The notes under the pieces were generated by a model. That model did no database searches. It saw only the letters and a program-made list of their open reading frames with translations, and was not told the origin of the DNA. A DNA stretch of 64,000 nucleotides from Pseudomonas sp. B6002 (GTDB taxonomy: Bacteria; Pseudomonadota; Gammaproteobacteria; Pseudomonadales; Pseudomonadaceae): positions 77,025-141,024 of the forward strand of contig NZ_JACAOY010000008.1 in assembly GCF_013385985.1 (NCBI RefSeq), in the 5' to 3' direction. Position 1 is the first letter of the stretch; every line of letters starts with the position of its first letter. The position numbers and the translations under genes were made by a program. Shown piece after piece: positions 15,975 through 25,480 of the stretch.

Positions 15975-16787
15975 ATGCCCGTCGCCGTGATTGATGGACA
16001 ACCGCTGCATTATGTCGACCAGGGCACCGGCCCGGTCGTCCTGCTGGGCTCGAGTTACCTGTGGGACCGCGACATGTGGGCCCCGCAAATCGAAGCCCTG
16101 TCGCAACAGTACCGTGTGATTGTCCCCGAGCTGTGGGGCCACGGCGAGTCAGGGCCGCTGCCGGCGGCGACCCAATCCCTGGACGGCCTCGCCCGCCAGG
16201 CCCTGGCCTTGCTGGATCAATTGGACATTGCACAGATCAACCTGGTGGGCCTGTCGGTCGGCGGCATGTGGGGTGCACGCCTGGCATTGCTCGCCCCCGA
16301 GCGCATCAACAGCCTGGTGCTGATGGACACCTATCTCGGTGCCGAGCCCGAGGCCACGCGCCAGTATTATTTCTCGCTGTTCAAGATGATCGAAGACGCC
16401 GGCGCCATTCCCGAGCCGTTGCTGGATGTGGTGGCACCGATCTTCTTCCGCCCAGGCATTGACCGTGAGTCAGCGCTGTACCAGGGCTTTCGCGCCGAAC
16501 TGCAAGCCTTCACGCGGGAACGCCTGCTGGACAGCATCGTGCCGCTGGGCCGGCTGATCTTCAGCCGTGCAGACATCCTGGACCAACTGCCACGCCTGGA
16601 CGCCGACACCACCCTGGTGATGTGCGGCGAGCAAGACAAGCCTCGCCCCACTGCGGAGTCCACGGAAATGGCCGAGCTGATCGGCTGCAGCCTGATCCTG
16701 ATTCCTGAAGCCGGGCACATCTCGGCCCGGGAGAATCCGGATTTCGTCAACGAAGCGCTGCTGACCTTCCTCGCCAACAACGCCTGA
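15975..16787 (+). CDS. Alpha/beta-fold hydrolase
   Basis: A 270-residue cytoplasmic hydrolase. The nucleophile Ser lies in GLSVGG (about residue 94). The oxyanion/N-terminal loop is LLGSSYLWDRDMW, an acid is likely in VMCGEQDKPRP, and the catalytic His is in EAGHIS near the C-terminus. The overall pattern resembles 3-oxoadipate enol-lactonase-like and haloperoxidase-like esterases, but no substrate can be assigned. It is a single gene between a REP-like repeat and a convergent chemoreceptor gene. Confidence 0.85.
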   Translation: MPVAVIDGQPLHYVDQGTGPVVLLGSSYLWDRDMWAPQIEALSQQYRVIVPELWGHGESGPLPAATQSLDGLARQALALLDQLDIAQINLVGLSVGGMWGARLALLAPERINSLVLMDTYLGAEPEATRQYYFSLFKMIEDAGAIPEPLLDVVAPIFFRPGIDRESALYQGFRAELQAFTRERLLDSIVPLGRLIFSRADILDQLPRLDADTTLVMCGEQDKPRPTAESTEMAELIGCSLILIPEAGHISARENPDFVNEALLTFLANNA

Positions 16788-16800
16788 TCGCCCTGCTGCC

Positions 16801-16833
16801 CTTTGATCGCCACCTGCACGGTGCGATCAAAGG
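16801..16833. terminator. Hairpin between convergent genes
   Basis: TTTGATCGC and GCGATCAAA form a nine-base stem with flanking C/G. It spans the stop codon of the chemoreceptor gene and follows the hydrolase gene. Confidence 0.6.
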
Positions 16834-18794
16834 CGGAAGTGCCCCACCATCCCCTGAAGTTCAGTACCCAGTTGCGCCAACTGGATGCTCGACGCGGCAT
16901 TGCCCTGCATGCTCAACGCCGATTGGTCGGCACTGGCGCGGATGCTGGTGACACTGCGATTGATCTCTTCAGCCACCGAACTTTGCTCTTCGGCCGCCGC
17001 AGCAATCTGCTGGTTCATCTGCTGAATCAATGACACGGCAGCGGCGATGCTGCCCAAGGCGCTCTCGGTTTCCAATGCATCACTGACCGCCAATTTCACC
17101 AGCTCGCCACTTTGCTGGATCTGTTGCACCGACGACTGCGCCGCACTGCGCAAGGTGCTGACCAGCCGCTCGATTTCCTCGGTCGACTGCTGGGTACGTT
17201 TGGCCAGCGCCCGCACTTCATCGGCGACCACCGCAAAACCACGGCCCTGCTCCCCTGCCCGTGCTGCCTCGATGGCGGCGTTGAGCGCCAGCAGGTTGGT
17301 CTGCTCGGCGACGCTTTTGATCACACTCAACACGGTGCCGATATTCTGGATTTCCGCACTCAGGCTTTCGATGCTCGCGCTTGCGCTGGTGCTGGAGGTG
17401 GCAAGCAATTCGATACGCTGCAAGCTCTGGCGCACCACTTGCTGGCCGCTATCAACCTTATCGTCGGCGGTCTGCGCGGCCTGGGCCGCCTCTTCGGCAT
17501 TGCGCGCCACGTCGTGCACGGTGGCGGTCATCTGGTTCATTGCCGTGGCCACCTGCTCGGTTTCTTCCTTCTGGCTGCTGACCTCGACATTGGTCTGTTC
17601 AGTGACACTGGACAGTGAGTGGGCCGACGCCGCCAGTTGCTCGATCCCGGCCTGCAAGCCGCTGACCATGTGGCTCAGCCCATTGCCCATCTGCTGCATC
17701 GCCTGCATCAATTGGCCGATTTCATCTCGACGGCTGACCTCCATCCGCCCACTCAAATCGCCGGAGGCAATTTGCTGGGCCACCGCGATCACACTGCGCA
17801 GTGGTGCAACGATCAAGCGGGTAATCACCCACGCCGCAATCAACCCCACCAACAGCGCCAGCGCCGACGAGCCGATGATCAGCATCGCGCTTTTCTTCAA
17901 TTGCGCCTGCATCGACTGATCTTCAGCGTCATAGGCCTGGTTCACCCGGCTGACCACTTGGTCGGCGCGATCATGCAATTGCTTGTAGACGACTTTTTCC
18001 TGGGCCAACAACCCGGTGTACTCACCAAGCTTTTCGCTGAACGAGGCGATATGCCCGGACACTTCATTGAGCACCGTCTGGTAGCCGGCATCCTTGACCG
18101 AGGTTTTCAGTTGTTCGACTTGAGCCAGGGCCTGGTCGGCCTGCTCGATCTTGCCTTGTTCGGCTTCGTCCGCATCGGCCTTGCGGCTTTGGTCCAGGCG
18201 CACCCGTGCTTCGTTCATAGCCTGCAGCATAAGCCGCGATACCTGACTGACCTGCCCGGCCTGCTCGATAAACTCGGCGCCCTCCTTGCCCTGGCTTTCC
18301 TTGAGCCCATAGGCACCGTCGTCGGCCAGACCGGCTTGCAACACATCAAGGTTATTGGCCACGCTGGACACCGACCAACTGGCCATTTCCAGAGCCAGGT
18401 CCTTGGTCTGGGTCAACTCGACGAACTCATCAAACGCCTTGCGATAGGCGGCCAGCGCCTGCTCGACGTCGGCCATCACCGGCACATTGGCGACGGACTG
18501 GGCCTTGAGACTGGCCGCCAGTGCGGCCAGGGCGTCGACGCTCTCGTGCAGGGCATCAACGGCTTTCGGATCGGCATGCAGCGCGTAGTCCTGCTCGATC
18601 AGGCGCACTTTGAGCAAGCCGCTGTTGAGCGAAGACATCGCCTTGAGCCCTTCGAAACGCTGGCCGACGGTCTGCAGCGACCACACGCCAATCGCCGCCA
18701 CCAACGCGGTCAGCAGCAGCACCAGGGTGAAGCCCAAGCCCAGTTTTTTTGCCATCCCGAGGTTGGCGAAACGTCGTTGCACGGCCGAAATCAT
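16827..18794 (-). CDS. Methyl-accepting chemotaxis protein, HBM-type sensor domain
   Basis: Transmembrane chemoreceptor that controls CheA and so flagellar motor bias. The 655-residue protein has a membrane helix (about 18-38) and a 240-residue all-helical periplasmic region. The size and heptads fit the helical bimodular (HBM) class known from McpS. A second helix (about 275-298), HAMP, and a cytoplasmic signalling tip ([33 protein letters not shown]) follow. I chose the ATG at 18794, with AGAGGA ten bases upstream. HBM receptors often sense organic acids; the ligand here is unknown. Confidence 0.9.
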   Translation of the reverse strand: MISAVQRRFANLGMAKKLGLGFTLVLLLTALVAAIGVWSLQTVGQRFEGLKAMSSLNSGLLKVRLIEQDYALHADPKAVDALHESVDALAALAASLKAQSVANVPVMADVEQALAAYRKAFDEFVELTQTKDLALEMASWSVSSVANNLDVLQAGLADDGAYGLKESQGKEGAEFIEQAGQVSQVSRLMLQAMNEARVRLDQSRKADADEAEQGKIEQADQALAQVEQLKTSVKDAGYQTVLNEVSGHIASFSEKLGEYTGLLAQEKVVYKQLHDRADQVVSRVNQAYDAEDQSMQAQLKKSAMLIIGSSALALLVGLIAAWVITRLIVAPLRSVIAVAQQIASGDLSGRMEVSRRDEIGQLMQAMQQMGNGLSHMVSGLQAGIEQLAASAHSLSSVTEQTNVEVSSQKEETEQVATAMNQMTATVHDVARNAEEAAQAAQTADDKVDSGQQVVRQSLQRIELLATSSTSASASIESLSAEIQNIGTVLSVIKSVAEQTNLLALNAAIEAARAGEQGRGFAVVADEVRALAKRTQQSTEEIERLVSTLRSAAQSSVQQIQQSGELVKLAVSDALETESALGSIAAAVSLIQQMNQQIAAAAEEQSSVAEEINRSVTSIRASADQSALSMQGNAASSIQLAQLGTELQGMVGHFRL

Positions 18795-18908
18795 TGCACT
18801 TGAGTCCTCTTGCAATGGCAGATGCCATCAAGCCCGATTTACCAATGGCGAGATTCGCAACCACGGAGCACCGACTCAAGACGCTGGCGCCGGAATAATG
18901 GCAAAAAG

Positions 18909-20321
18909 CTACACGCCCGTCGTTTTCAGAATGGTCGAGGTCGATCTGGCAGGCCCCATGACGCGGAACAACGCCAGCGCTCGCTGATCATCAGCATAGG
19001 CCACGTTGATGCGCAGCCAGTCACTCGGCTCTCCGTTCGGGCTGAACAACGCCCCGGGAGTCAACAGCACGCCGAGCCGCCGCGCCTGCGCCTGCACCCG
19101 TGCCGGCGCCACGGCGCCTGGCTTTGCCCACAGGAACATGCCGCCTGCAGGCACGGCGAACACCTTCCACTCCTCGTCTTCCAACACTTGCAACGTAGCA
19201 GCCATGTGCACAGCCAGCCGTTTGCGCAAGCGCTGTACCCATTTGCGATACGTGCCATTGGCCAGCAAGACGGCCACCACCGCCTCGGCAAACCGCGACG
19301 TGCCAATACCGGTCAGCGTCTTGAGGGTGACCAAGCGGGCAACAATCGCTGCGCTGGCACTGAGGTAACCCACGCGCAATGCGCTGCTCAGGGTTTTGGA
19401 AAAGCTCGAGACGTAGATCACCCGGCCATCATGGGGCAGCGCCGACAAGCGCACGCAACTGGCGTGCTGCAAGTCGCCATAGATGTCTTCTTCGATGATC
19501 AGAAAGTCTTCACTGCGGGCCAGTTGCAGCAAACGTTCGGCGACCTCGCGGCACAGGCTGGTGCCGGTCGGGTTGTGATACAGGCTATGGATGAACAGGC
19601 ACTTGGGCCGATGGTCTCGAAGCAGCGCTTCAAGCGTCGGGATATCCGGCCCCCCACGGGTGCGCGGCACTTCCAGCAGTGTGACGCCTTGAAACGCCAA
19701 CTGACGAAAGAGGTTGCCGTACCCCGGGGTCTCGACCACCACCGTGTCGCCGGCCTTGAGCAAGGTGCGTATCAACAGGTCCTGGGCATGGCTGGCACCG
19801 TGGGTGGTGACAATGCACTCCAGGCGGGTGGCAACCTGCAGGTGGTTCAGCCGTTTGAGCAGTTGTTCACGCAGTGCCGGCAAGCCCAGCGGCGAGCTGT
19901 AGTTGAACAGGCCTGCGGTGTCGGTACGGCTGACCTCGCGTATTGCGTAACTGATGTCGTCGCTTTCACGCCAGGCATCCGGCAGCCAGCCATTGCCTAG
20001 CTTCAGTTCGCCCAGCGGGCTGTCGGTAAAGCCCCCCCAGGCCTGCTCGGCGCCTTCATACCAATGGCCTTCGTGAACAACCGCTGGCGGGGCCACCATA
20101 AAACCAGACCCGTGCCGGGGCGAGAGCAGCCCTTGGGCCACCATGCGCTCGAACGCCTCGATCACATTGGACTGGCTGACCAGGTTATCGAGCGCCAATT
20201 GCCGCACAGACGGCAGACGTGTACCCGGGGCTGCCCCACTCGTGCGAATCCATTGCGCCACCGCGCTGACAATCTGCTGCACCACCGGTACAGGAGCCTG
20301 CCGATCGATTCCTAAATCCAT
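18909..20321 (-). CDS. MocR/GntR-type PLP-dependent transcriptional regulator
   Basis: Chimeric regulator: an N-terminal GntR winged helix (about 10-75; GTRLPSVRQLALDNLVSQ) fused to an inactive or regulatory class-I aminotransferase domain. The PLP Lys is K309 in SSFSKTLSSALRVGY. Cofactor-contact motifs NPTGTS and EEDIYGDL are also present. It is 470 residues, normal for the family. MocR proteins usually control a neighbouring amino-acid, vitamin or amine gene; the downstream chemoreceptor gene (same strand) and the upstream SDR gene are candidates, without further support. Confidence 0.9.
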   Translation of the reverse strand: MDLGIDRQAPVPVVQQIVSAVAQWIRTSGAAPGTRLPSVRQLALDNLVSQSNVIEAFERMVAQGLLSPRHGSGFMVAPPAVVHEGHWYEGAEQAWGGFTDSPLGELKLGNGWLPDAWRESDDISYAIREVSRTDTAGLFNYSSPLGLPALREQLLKRLNHLQVATRLECIVTTHGASHAQDLLIRTLLKAGDTVVVETPGYGNLFRQLAFQGVTLLEVPRTRGGPDIPTLEALLRDHRPKCLFIHSLYHNPTGTSLCREVAERLLQLARSEDFLIIEEDIYGDLQHASCVRLSALPHDGRVIYVSSFSKTLSSALRVGYLSASAAIVARLVTLKTLTGIGTSRFAEAVVAVLLANGTYRKWVQRLRKRLAVHMAATLQVLEDEEWKVFAVPAGGMFLWAKPGAVAPARVQAQARRLGVLLTPGALFSPNGEPSDWLRINVAYADDQRALALFRVMGPARSTSTILKTTGV

Positions 20322-20524
20322 GAGCCACCCACTTCAACTGTCTGTTATTCAACCCGCATGAGTTAAGCACAGAAGCCTGGCCTGGCTCGTTACCAACCTT
20401 TACTAAATTATTGATTCTATTGACTTATTTACTTAATGACACATATTCGCTCACGGCTTATAGCCAGCTTGGGAAACGCCCCACACCACCCAAAACTATT
20501 TCGAATGACGTAGGGCGTGCAGTC

Positions 20525-21286
20525 CTAGATCGCCGTCGCGCCACCGTCTACCGCCAGCGCCTGGCCAGTGGTGAACGCGGCGCCATCACTGCACAGGTAA
20601 AGCACCGCACTGGCGATCTCCTCGACTTTGCCAATGCGCCCCACCGGGTGCATGGCCGCCGCGAACTCAGCCTTGCGCGGGTCGGCCTCATAGGCACGGC
20701 GGAACATGTCGGTATCAATGACGGCCGGGCACACCGCATTCACGCGGATTTTCTTTTTCGCGTACTCGATGGCGGCCGACTTGGTCAGGCCGATCACTGC
20801 GTGCTTGGACGCCGCGTAAATGCTCATCTTCGGTGCCGCGCCCAAACCGGCCACCGACGCGGTGTTGACGATCGCACCGCCGCCTTGGGCCAGCAGCAAT
20901 GGCAACTGGTGCTTCATGCACAGCCAGACGCCCTTGACGTTCACCCCCATGATGGCGTCGAACTCGTCCATGCTGCCTTCGGCGAGCTTGCCCTTCTCGA
21001 TCTCGATTCCCGCGTTGTTGAACGCATAGTCCAGGCGACCATAGGCTGAGATCGTCTGTGCCATCAATTGCTGCACGTCCGCCTCCAGGGTGACGTTGCA
21101 GCGTACGAACAGCGCCTCGCCCCCGGCCTGCTGGATCAGCGCGACAGTGCCCTCGCCGCCCGCCACGTCCAGGTCGGCCACCACGACCTTCAAGCCTTCA
21201 GCAGCAAAAGCCAGCGCCGTGGCACGTCCAATACCGGCTGCCGCGCCAGTCACCAGGGCCACGTGGCCGGAAAACGTCATGCTCAT
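20525..21286 (-). CDS. Short-chain dehydrogenase/reductase (SDR)
   Basis: A 253-residue classical SDR. The NAD(P) motif TGAAAGIGRATA is at about 14-25, D and NNAG motifs (YAFNNAGIE) follow, the catalytic Ser is in NTASVAG and the catalytic pair in YAASK. The C-terminal GxxxxVDGG-type strand is ALAVDGGATAI. The substrate is unknown; the sequence resembles the glucose-1-dehydrogenase/FabG-like group. The ATG at 21280 is an alternative start. It is divergent from the MDR reductase gene. Confidence 0.9.
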   Translation of the reverse strand: MSMTFSGHVALVTGAAAGIGRATALAFAAEGLKVVVADLDVAGGEGTVALIQQAGGEALFVRCNVTLEADVQQLMAQTISAYGRLDYAFNNAGIEIEKGKLAEGSMDEFDAIMGVNVKGVWLCMKHQLPLLLAQGGGAIVNTASVAGLGAAPKMSIYAASKHAVIGLTKSAAIEYAKKKIRVNAVCPAVIDTDMFRRAYEADPRKAEFAAAMHPVGRIGKVEEIASAVLYLCSDGAAFTTGQALAVDGGATAI

Positions 21287-21515
21287 GGGGGGATGTCCTA
21301 TGCAAGAAATAACCGTCGCTGGAGTCTAGCCAACCGCAGGCTGGGCGCGTCAGCACTATCAGAAGGCCGGTTGGCGCTGTATGAGCCGCAGTGATAAAGC
21401 TGCCCGGCGCACTATCATCAATGCCTATCGCCGAGCATTCGCTCCCCTGGGCGAGCTTGCCCTCAGGCGGTTGAGGGTCTATCACTCTGGGTTCACTTCC
21501 AACAGAGTCCTTGCC

Positions 21516-22523
21516 ATGACTGCCCAGACCAATCGCCAGTTCCTGCTCGCCAAACGCCCGGTCGGCGCGGCCACGCGGGACACCTTCACCTACCAGGAAG
21601 TGCCGGTGGGCACACCCGGCGATGGGCAGGTGCTGGTGCGCAACGAATACCTGTCCCTGGACCCGGCCATGCGCGGCTGGATGAATGAGGGCAAGTCCTA
21701 CATCCCTCCGGTGGGTATCGGCGAGGTGATGCGTGCACTGGGCGTGGGAAAAGTAATTGCCTCGAACACCCCGAAGTTTGCAGTGGGGGACTACGTCAAC
21801 GGCGCCTTGGGCGTGCAGGATTATTTCCTCGGCGAGCCACGCGGCTTCTATAAGGTCGACCCGAAACTCGCCCCACTGCCGCGCTACTTGTCCGCCCTGG
21901 GCATGACTGGCATGACCGCCTACTTCGCCCTGCTGGACACTGGCGCTCCGAAGGCGGGCGAAACCGTGGTGATCTCCGGCGCAGCTGGCGCGGTGGGCAG
22001 CATTGCCGGGCAGATCGCCAAGCTCAAGGGTTGCCGCGTGGTGGGCATTGCCGGGGGCGCCGACAAGTGCAAGTTCCTGGTGGATGAATTGGGCTTCGAC
22101 GCCGCGATAGATTACAAAAGCGAAGACGTGCCCGCCGCCCTCAAGCGCGAATGCCCCAAGGGCGTGGACGTGTATTTCGATAACGTTGGCGGCGATATTC
22201 TCGACGCAGTCCTCAGCCGCCTGGCATTGAAGGCTCGCGTGGTGATCTGCGGCGCGATCAGCCAGTACAACAATAAAGAGGCGGTGAAAGGCCCGGCCAA
22301 CTATTTGTCATTGCTGGTCAATCGCGCGCGCATGGAAGGGTTTGTGGTGATGGACCACGCGGCGAACTTTGCCGCTGCCGGTAAGGAGATGGCCGGCTGG
22401 ATGGCCCAGGGCAAGCTCAAGAGCAAGGAAGATATCGTGGAGGGGCTGGAAACGTTTCCGGAGACGCTGATGAAGCTGTTCAACGGCGAGAACTTCGGGA
22501 AGCTGGTGCTCAAGGTCAACTGA
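21516..22523 (+). CDS. Zinc-independent medium-chain dehydrogenase (CurA/leukotriene B4 reductase-like)
   Basis: NADPH-dependent alkenal/one double-bond reductase type. The 335-residue protein has the family start NRQFLLAKRPVGAAT and LSLDPAMRGWMNE, which differs from zinc alcohol dehydrogenases. The Rossmann motif is ISGAAGAVGSIAGQIAKLKG and GVDVYFDNVGG is typical of the group. No zinc ligands are evident. The ATG at 21516 fits the family; an upstream in-frame ATG would add 45 unrelated residues. It is divergent from the SDR gene and followed by a REP pair. Confidence 0.9.
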   Translation: MTAQTNRQFLLAKRPVGAATRDTFTYQEVPVGTPGDGQVLVRNEYLSLDPAMRGWMNEGKSYIPPVGIGEVMRALGVGKVIASNTPKFAVGDYVNGALGVQDYFLGEPRGFYKVDPKLAPLPRYLSALGMTGMTAYFALLDTGAPKAGETVVISGAAGAVGSIAGQIAKLKGCRVVGIAGGADKCKFLVDELGFDAAIDYKSEDVPAALKRECPKGVDVYFDNVGGDILDAVLSRLALKARVVICGAISQYNNKEAVKGPANYLSLLVNRARMEGFVVMDHAANFAAAGKEMAGWMAQGKLKSKEDIVEGLETFPETLMKLFNGENFGKLVLKVN

Positions 22524-22534
22524 AACACCCCTTT

Positions 22535-22617
22535 GTAGGAGCCGGCTTGCCGGCGATGGCGGCCTTGAACCTGATGCAAGGCTGAGGGCGCTATCGCCGG
22601 CAAGCCGGCTCCTACAG
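22535..22617. repeat. REP pair (inverted)
   Basis: A forward GTAGGAGCCGGCTTGCC and an inverted AAGCCGGCTCCTACAG enclose a short spacer. They fill the gap between the convergent MDR and pyrF genes. Confidence 0.92.
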
Positions 22618-22629
22618 GGGATGTTTCGC

Positions 22630-23328
22630 TCAGGCGATTTCGGCGACGACTGCAGCCAGTGCCTTGGCAGGGTCGGCGGCCTGGCTGATCGGGCGGCCGA
22701 TCACCAGGTAATCGGAACCGGCGTCCAGCGCCTGGCGCGGGGTCAGGATGCGGCGTTGGTCATCCTGGGCGCTGCCTGCAGGACGAATCCCCGGGGTCAC
22801 CAGTTGCAACGATGGGTGAGCCGTCTTCAGGGCCTGGGCTTCCAGCGCCGAGCACACCAGGCCATCAAGGCCGGCTTTCTGTGCCAGGGCCGCCAGGCGC
22901 AGTACCTGTTCCTGCGGCTCGATGTCCAGGCCGATACCGGCCAGGTCTTCGCGCTCCATACTGGTCAGCACGGTCACACCGATCAGCAGCGGTTTAGGGC
23001 CACTGCGCTGTTCCAGCACTTCGCGGCACGCGCTCATCATGCGCAGGCCACCGGAGCAGTGCACGTTGACCATCCACACGCCCATTTCGGCGGCGGCCTT
23101 GACCGCCATGGCGGTGGTGTTGGGAATATCGTGGAATTTCAGGTCGAGGAATACCTCGAAGCCTTTGTCACGCAGGGTGCCGACGATTTCGGCGGCGCAA
23201 CTGGTGAACAGTTCCTTGCCGACCTTGACCCGGCAAAGCGTGGGGTCCAACTGGTCAGCCAGCTTCAGTGCGGCGTCACGAGTGGGGTAATCCAGGGCGA
23301 CGATGATAGGAGTCTGGCAGACGGACAT
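22630..23328 (-). CDS. pyrF: Orotidine 5'-phosphate decarboxylase
   Basis: Last step of UMP synthesis, converting OMP to UMP in the cytoplasm. The 232-residue TIM barrel carries the active-site signature [12 protein letters not shown], with the catalytic Lys and Asp pair. N-terminal PIIVALDYP and C-terminal VTPGIRPAG and DYLVIGRPI phosphate-binding loops are present. It appears to be a single gene with its promoter in the space before the two-component operon. Confidence 0.97.
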   Translation of the reverse strand: MSVCQTPIIVALDYPTRDAALKLADQLDPTLCRVKVGKELFTSCAAEIVGTLRDKGFEVFLDLKFHDIPNTTAMAVKAAAEMGVWMVNVHCSGGLRMMSACREVLEQRSGPKPLLIGVTVLTSMEREDLAGIGLDIEPQEQVLRLAALAQKAGLDGLVCSALEAQALKTAHPSLQLVTPGIRPAGSAQDDQRRILTPRQALDAGSDYLVIGRPISQAADPAKALAAVVAEIA

Positions 23329-23587
23329 TGGAATGGGCTCTCAGGCAAGTCGAAATCGGCGCGGATTGTAGCGCAAGCGGCGCCGTTGCGGGATCCGATG
23401 ATCGGTAAATACTGACAGACCGCGTTGAGGCGGCCATTTTCGCCAATTGTATCGAGCCAGATACATTCACGACATGCCCTCAACACGCCCCCCGGCTAGC
23501 CTCGCCCCCACGACCGACCGTCCAGCACTTCCAGCCATGGGGCTGGGCGCCTATGCTGACAGCAACAACCAGGCAGATGATCGCACT

Positions 23588-24352
23588 ATGCATACTTCTT
23601 CAGTCTCTGTGAACGACGAGCAAAAAGGCGCTGTGATCGCCGACGAAAAGCGCTGGAACACCCGCGCCCTGATCGTCGATGACGATGTGCCGATCCGCGA
23701 ACTGCTGATCGATTACCTGGCACGCTTCAACATTCTTGCCGTCGGCGTGACCGATGGCGCCGCCATGCGCCAAGCCATGCAGGCCGAAACCTTCGACGTG
23801 GTGGTGCTCGACCTGATGCTGCCGGGCGAAGATGGCCTGTCCTTGTGCCGCTGGCTGCGCGCCGAATCGGACATCCCGATCCTGATGCTCACCGCACGCT
23901 GCGAACCCACCGACCGCATCATCGGCCTGGAGCTGGGTGCCGACGACTATATGTCCAAGCCTTTTGAGCCGCGCGAACTGGTGGCACGTATCCAGACCAT
24001 CCTGCGCCGGGTACGCGATGACCGCACCGAGCAGCGCGCCAATATCCGCTTCGACAACTGGCGCCTCAACAGCGTGCTACGCCAGCTGGTGGCCGACGAC
24101 GGCCTGGTCGTGCCGCTGTCCAACGCCGAGTTTCGCTTGCTGTGGGTGTTCATCGAGCGCCCGCGCCGCGTACTGAGCCGCGAACAATTGCTGGACGCCG
24201 CCCGTGGCCGCTCCATCGAAGCGTTTGATCGCAGCATCGACTTGCTGGTCTCGCGCCTGCGCCAAAAGCTGGGCGACGATCCCAAGGCACCGCAGTTGAT
24301 CAAAACCGTACGTGGCGAAGGCTACCTGTTCGACGCGCGGGATATCGGCTGA
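23588..24352 (+). CDS. OmpR-family response regulator
   Basis: A 254-residue regulator with a receiver domain (about 26-140; acidic pocket DDD at 31-33, phospho-acceptor D75 in VVLDLMLPGEDG, Lys in SKPFEP). The C-terminal winged helix ends GEGYLFDARD. A 20-residue leader precedes the receiver. The ATG at 23588 is preferred over longer readings. Its stop overlaps the kinase start by one base (TGATG), so the two form an operon. The signal and targets are unknown. Confidence 0.92.
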   Translation: MHTSSVSVNDEQKGAVIADEKRWNTRALIVDDDVPIRELLIDYLARFNILAVGVTDGAAMRQAMQAETFDVVVLDLMLPGEDGLSLCRWLRAESDIPILMLTARCEPTDRIIGLELGADDYMSKPFEPRELVARIQTILRRVRDDRTEQRANIRFDNWRLNSVLRQLVADDGLVVPLSNAEFRLLWVFIERPRRVLSREQLLDAARGRSIEAFDRSIDLLVSRLRQKLGDDPKAPQLIKTVRGEGYLFDARDIG

Positions 24353-25389
24353 TGCGCAACGCCTTCAATACGCTGTTCGGCAGGCTGTTCGGCGTATTGC
24401 TGGTGGCCATCGTGTTGGCACACGTGCTGGCGATCTTCTGGTTTCACCACTACGGCCCGCCACCACCACCGCTGGGTGAGACCTTCGTACAGCAGGCGGA
24501 CGGCACATTCACGCCCATCCATAAGAAACATCCTCGCCCATGGTTTGGCGGCCCTGTGGTGCCGCTGACCTTCCAGTTCATCTCGTTAATCATTGCGGCC
24601 TGGTATGGCGCCAAGTTGTTGAGCCGGCCGATCCAGCGCCTCAGCGCGGCAGCCGAGCGCTTGAGCGTCGACCTCGACAGCCCGCCCCTCAACGAGTCCG
24701 GACCTCGGGAAGCACGGCAAGCCGCATCCACCTTCAACCTGATGCAAAAGCGCATTCGTGAACAAGTCAGCCAGCGGGCGCGCATGCTCGGGGCGGTCTC
24801 CCATGATCTGCGCACCCCGCTGTCACGCCTCAAGCTGCGCCTTGAACAGATCGAGGACACCAAGCTGCAAGGCCAGATGCGCCAGGACCTGGACGACATG
24901 ATCGGCATGCTCGACGCCACCCTGAGCTACCTGCACGAACAACGCACCAGCGAAACCCGGCACTGGCTCGACGTGCAGGCGCTGGTGGAGTCCCTCAGTG
25001 AAAACGCCCAGGACCAGGGCTGTGACGTGCAATTTTCGGGCACCTGCGCGCCCTTGCAGGTGCAGCCCATGGCGCTGCGTTCATGCCTCAACAACCTGAT
25101 CGACAACGCCCTGCGCTACGCCGGCACCGCCCGCGTGGAACTGGCGGACAGCAAGGGCGCGCTGGTGATCCGCGTGATCGACCACGGCCCGGGGATTGCC
25201 GCCGACAAACGCGAGGCGGTGTTCGAGCCGTTTTTCCGGCTGGAAGGCTCGCGCAACCGCAATTCCGGTGGCGTCGGCCTGGGCATGACGATTTCCAAGG
25301 AAGCCGTGGAACGCCTCGGCGGCCACCTGAGCCTGGAAGACACCCCAGGCGGCGGCTTGACCGCCGTCATGTGGCTACCAAGAACCTAA
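24352..25389 (+). CDS. Sensor histidine kinase, partner of the preceding regulator
   Basis: A 345-residue inner-membrane kinase. It has two membrane helices (about 10-30 and 70-88) around a very short, Pro/His-rich periplasmic loop (HHYGPPPPPLGE...HKKHPRPWFGG). HAMP, the phospho-acceptor H151 in SHDLRTPLSRLKLR, the N-box NNLIDNALRYAG, DHGPGIAAD and GGVGLGMTISK follow. The small His-rich loop could bind a metal or respond to envelope state; that is only a suggestion. Confidence 0.92.
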   Translation: MRNAFNTLFGRLFGVLLVAIVLAHVLAIFWFHHYGPPPPPLGETFVQQADGTFTPIHKKHPRPWFGGPVVPLTFQFISLIIAAWYGAKLLSRPIQRLSAAAERLSVDLDSPPLNESGPREARQAASTFNLMQKRIREQVSQRARMLGAVSHDLRTPLSRLKLRLEQIEDTKLQGQMRQDLDDMIGMLDATLSYLHEQRTSETRHWLDVQALVESLSENAQDQGCDVQFSGTCAPLQVQPMALRSCLNNLIDNALRYAGTARVELADSKGALVIRVIDHGPGIAADKREAVFEPFFRLEGSRNRNSGGVGLGMTISKEAVERLGGHLSLEDTPGGGLTAVMWLPRT

Positions 25390-25407
25390 TCGCTGGCACG
25401 GCCCCCT

Positions 25408-25475
25408 GTAGGAGCTGGCTTGCCGGCGATGGCGGTCTGTCAATTTGCCAATATGCACCTGACAGGCCGCCATCG
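25408..25475. repeat. Single REP merged with a long hairpin
   Basis: GTAGGAGCTGGCTTGCC begins a REP unit at 25408 with no inverted REP partner. Its last bases join a separate inverted repeat (25427-25442 and 25460-25475; 15 of 16 pairs, GATGGCGG...CCGCCATC). It separates convergent genes and probably works as a transcript end. Confidence 0.8.
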
Positions 25476-25480
25476 ATCAG

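Noticed and set aside
16827-18794. Possible transport or enzyme role for the HBM receptor
   Set aside because: The cytoplasmic signalling tip is complete and typical of chemoreceptors.
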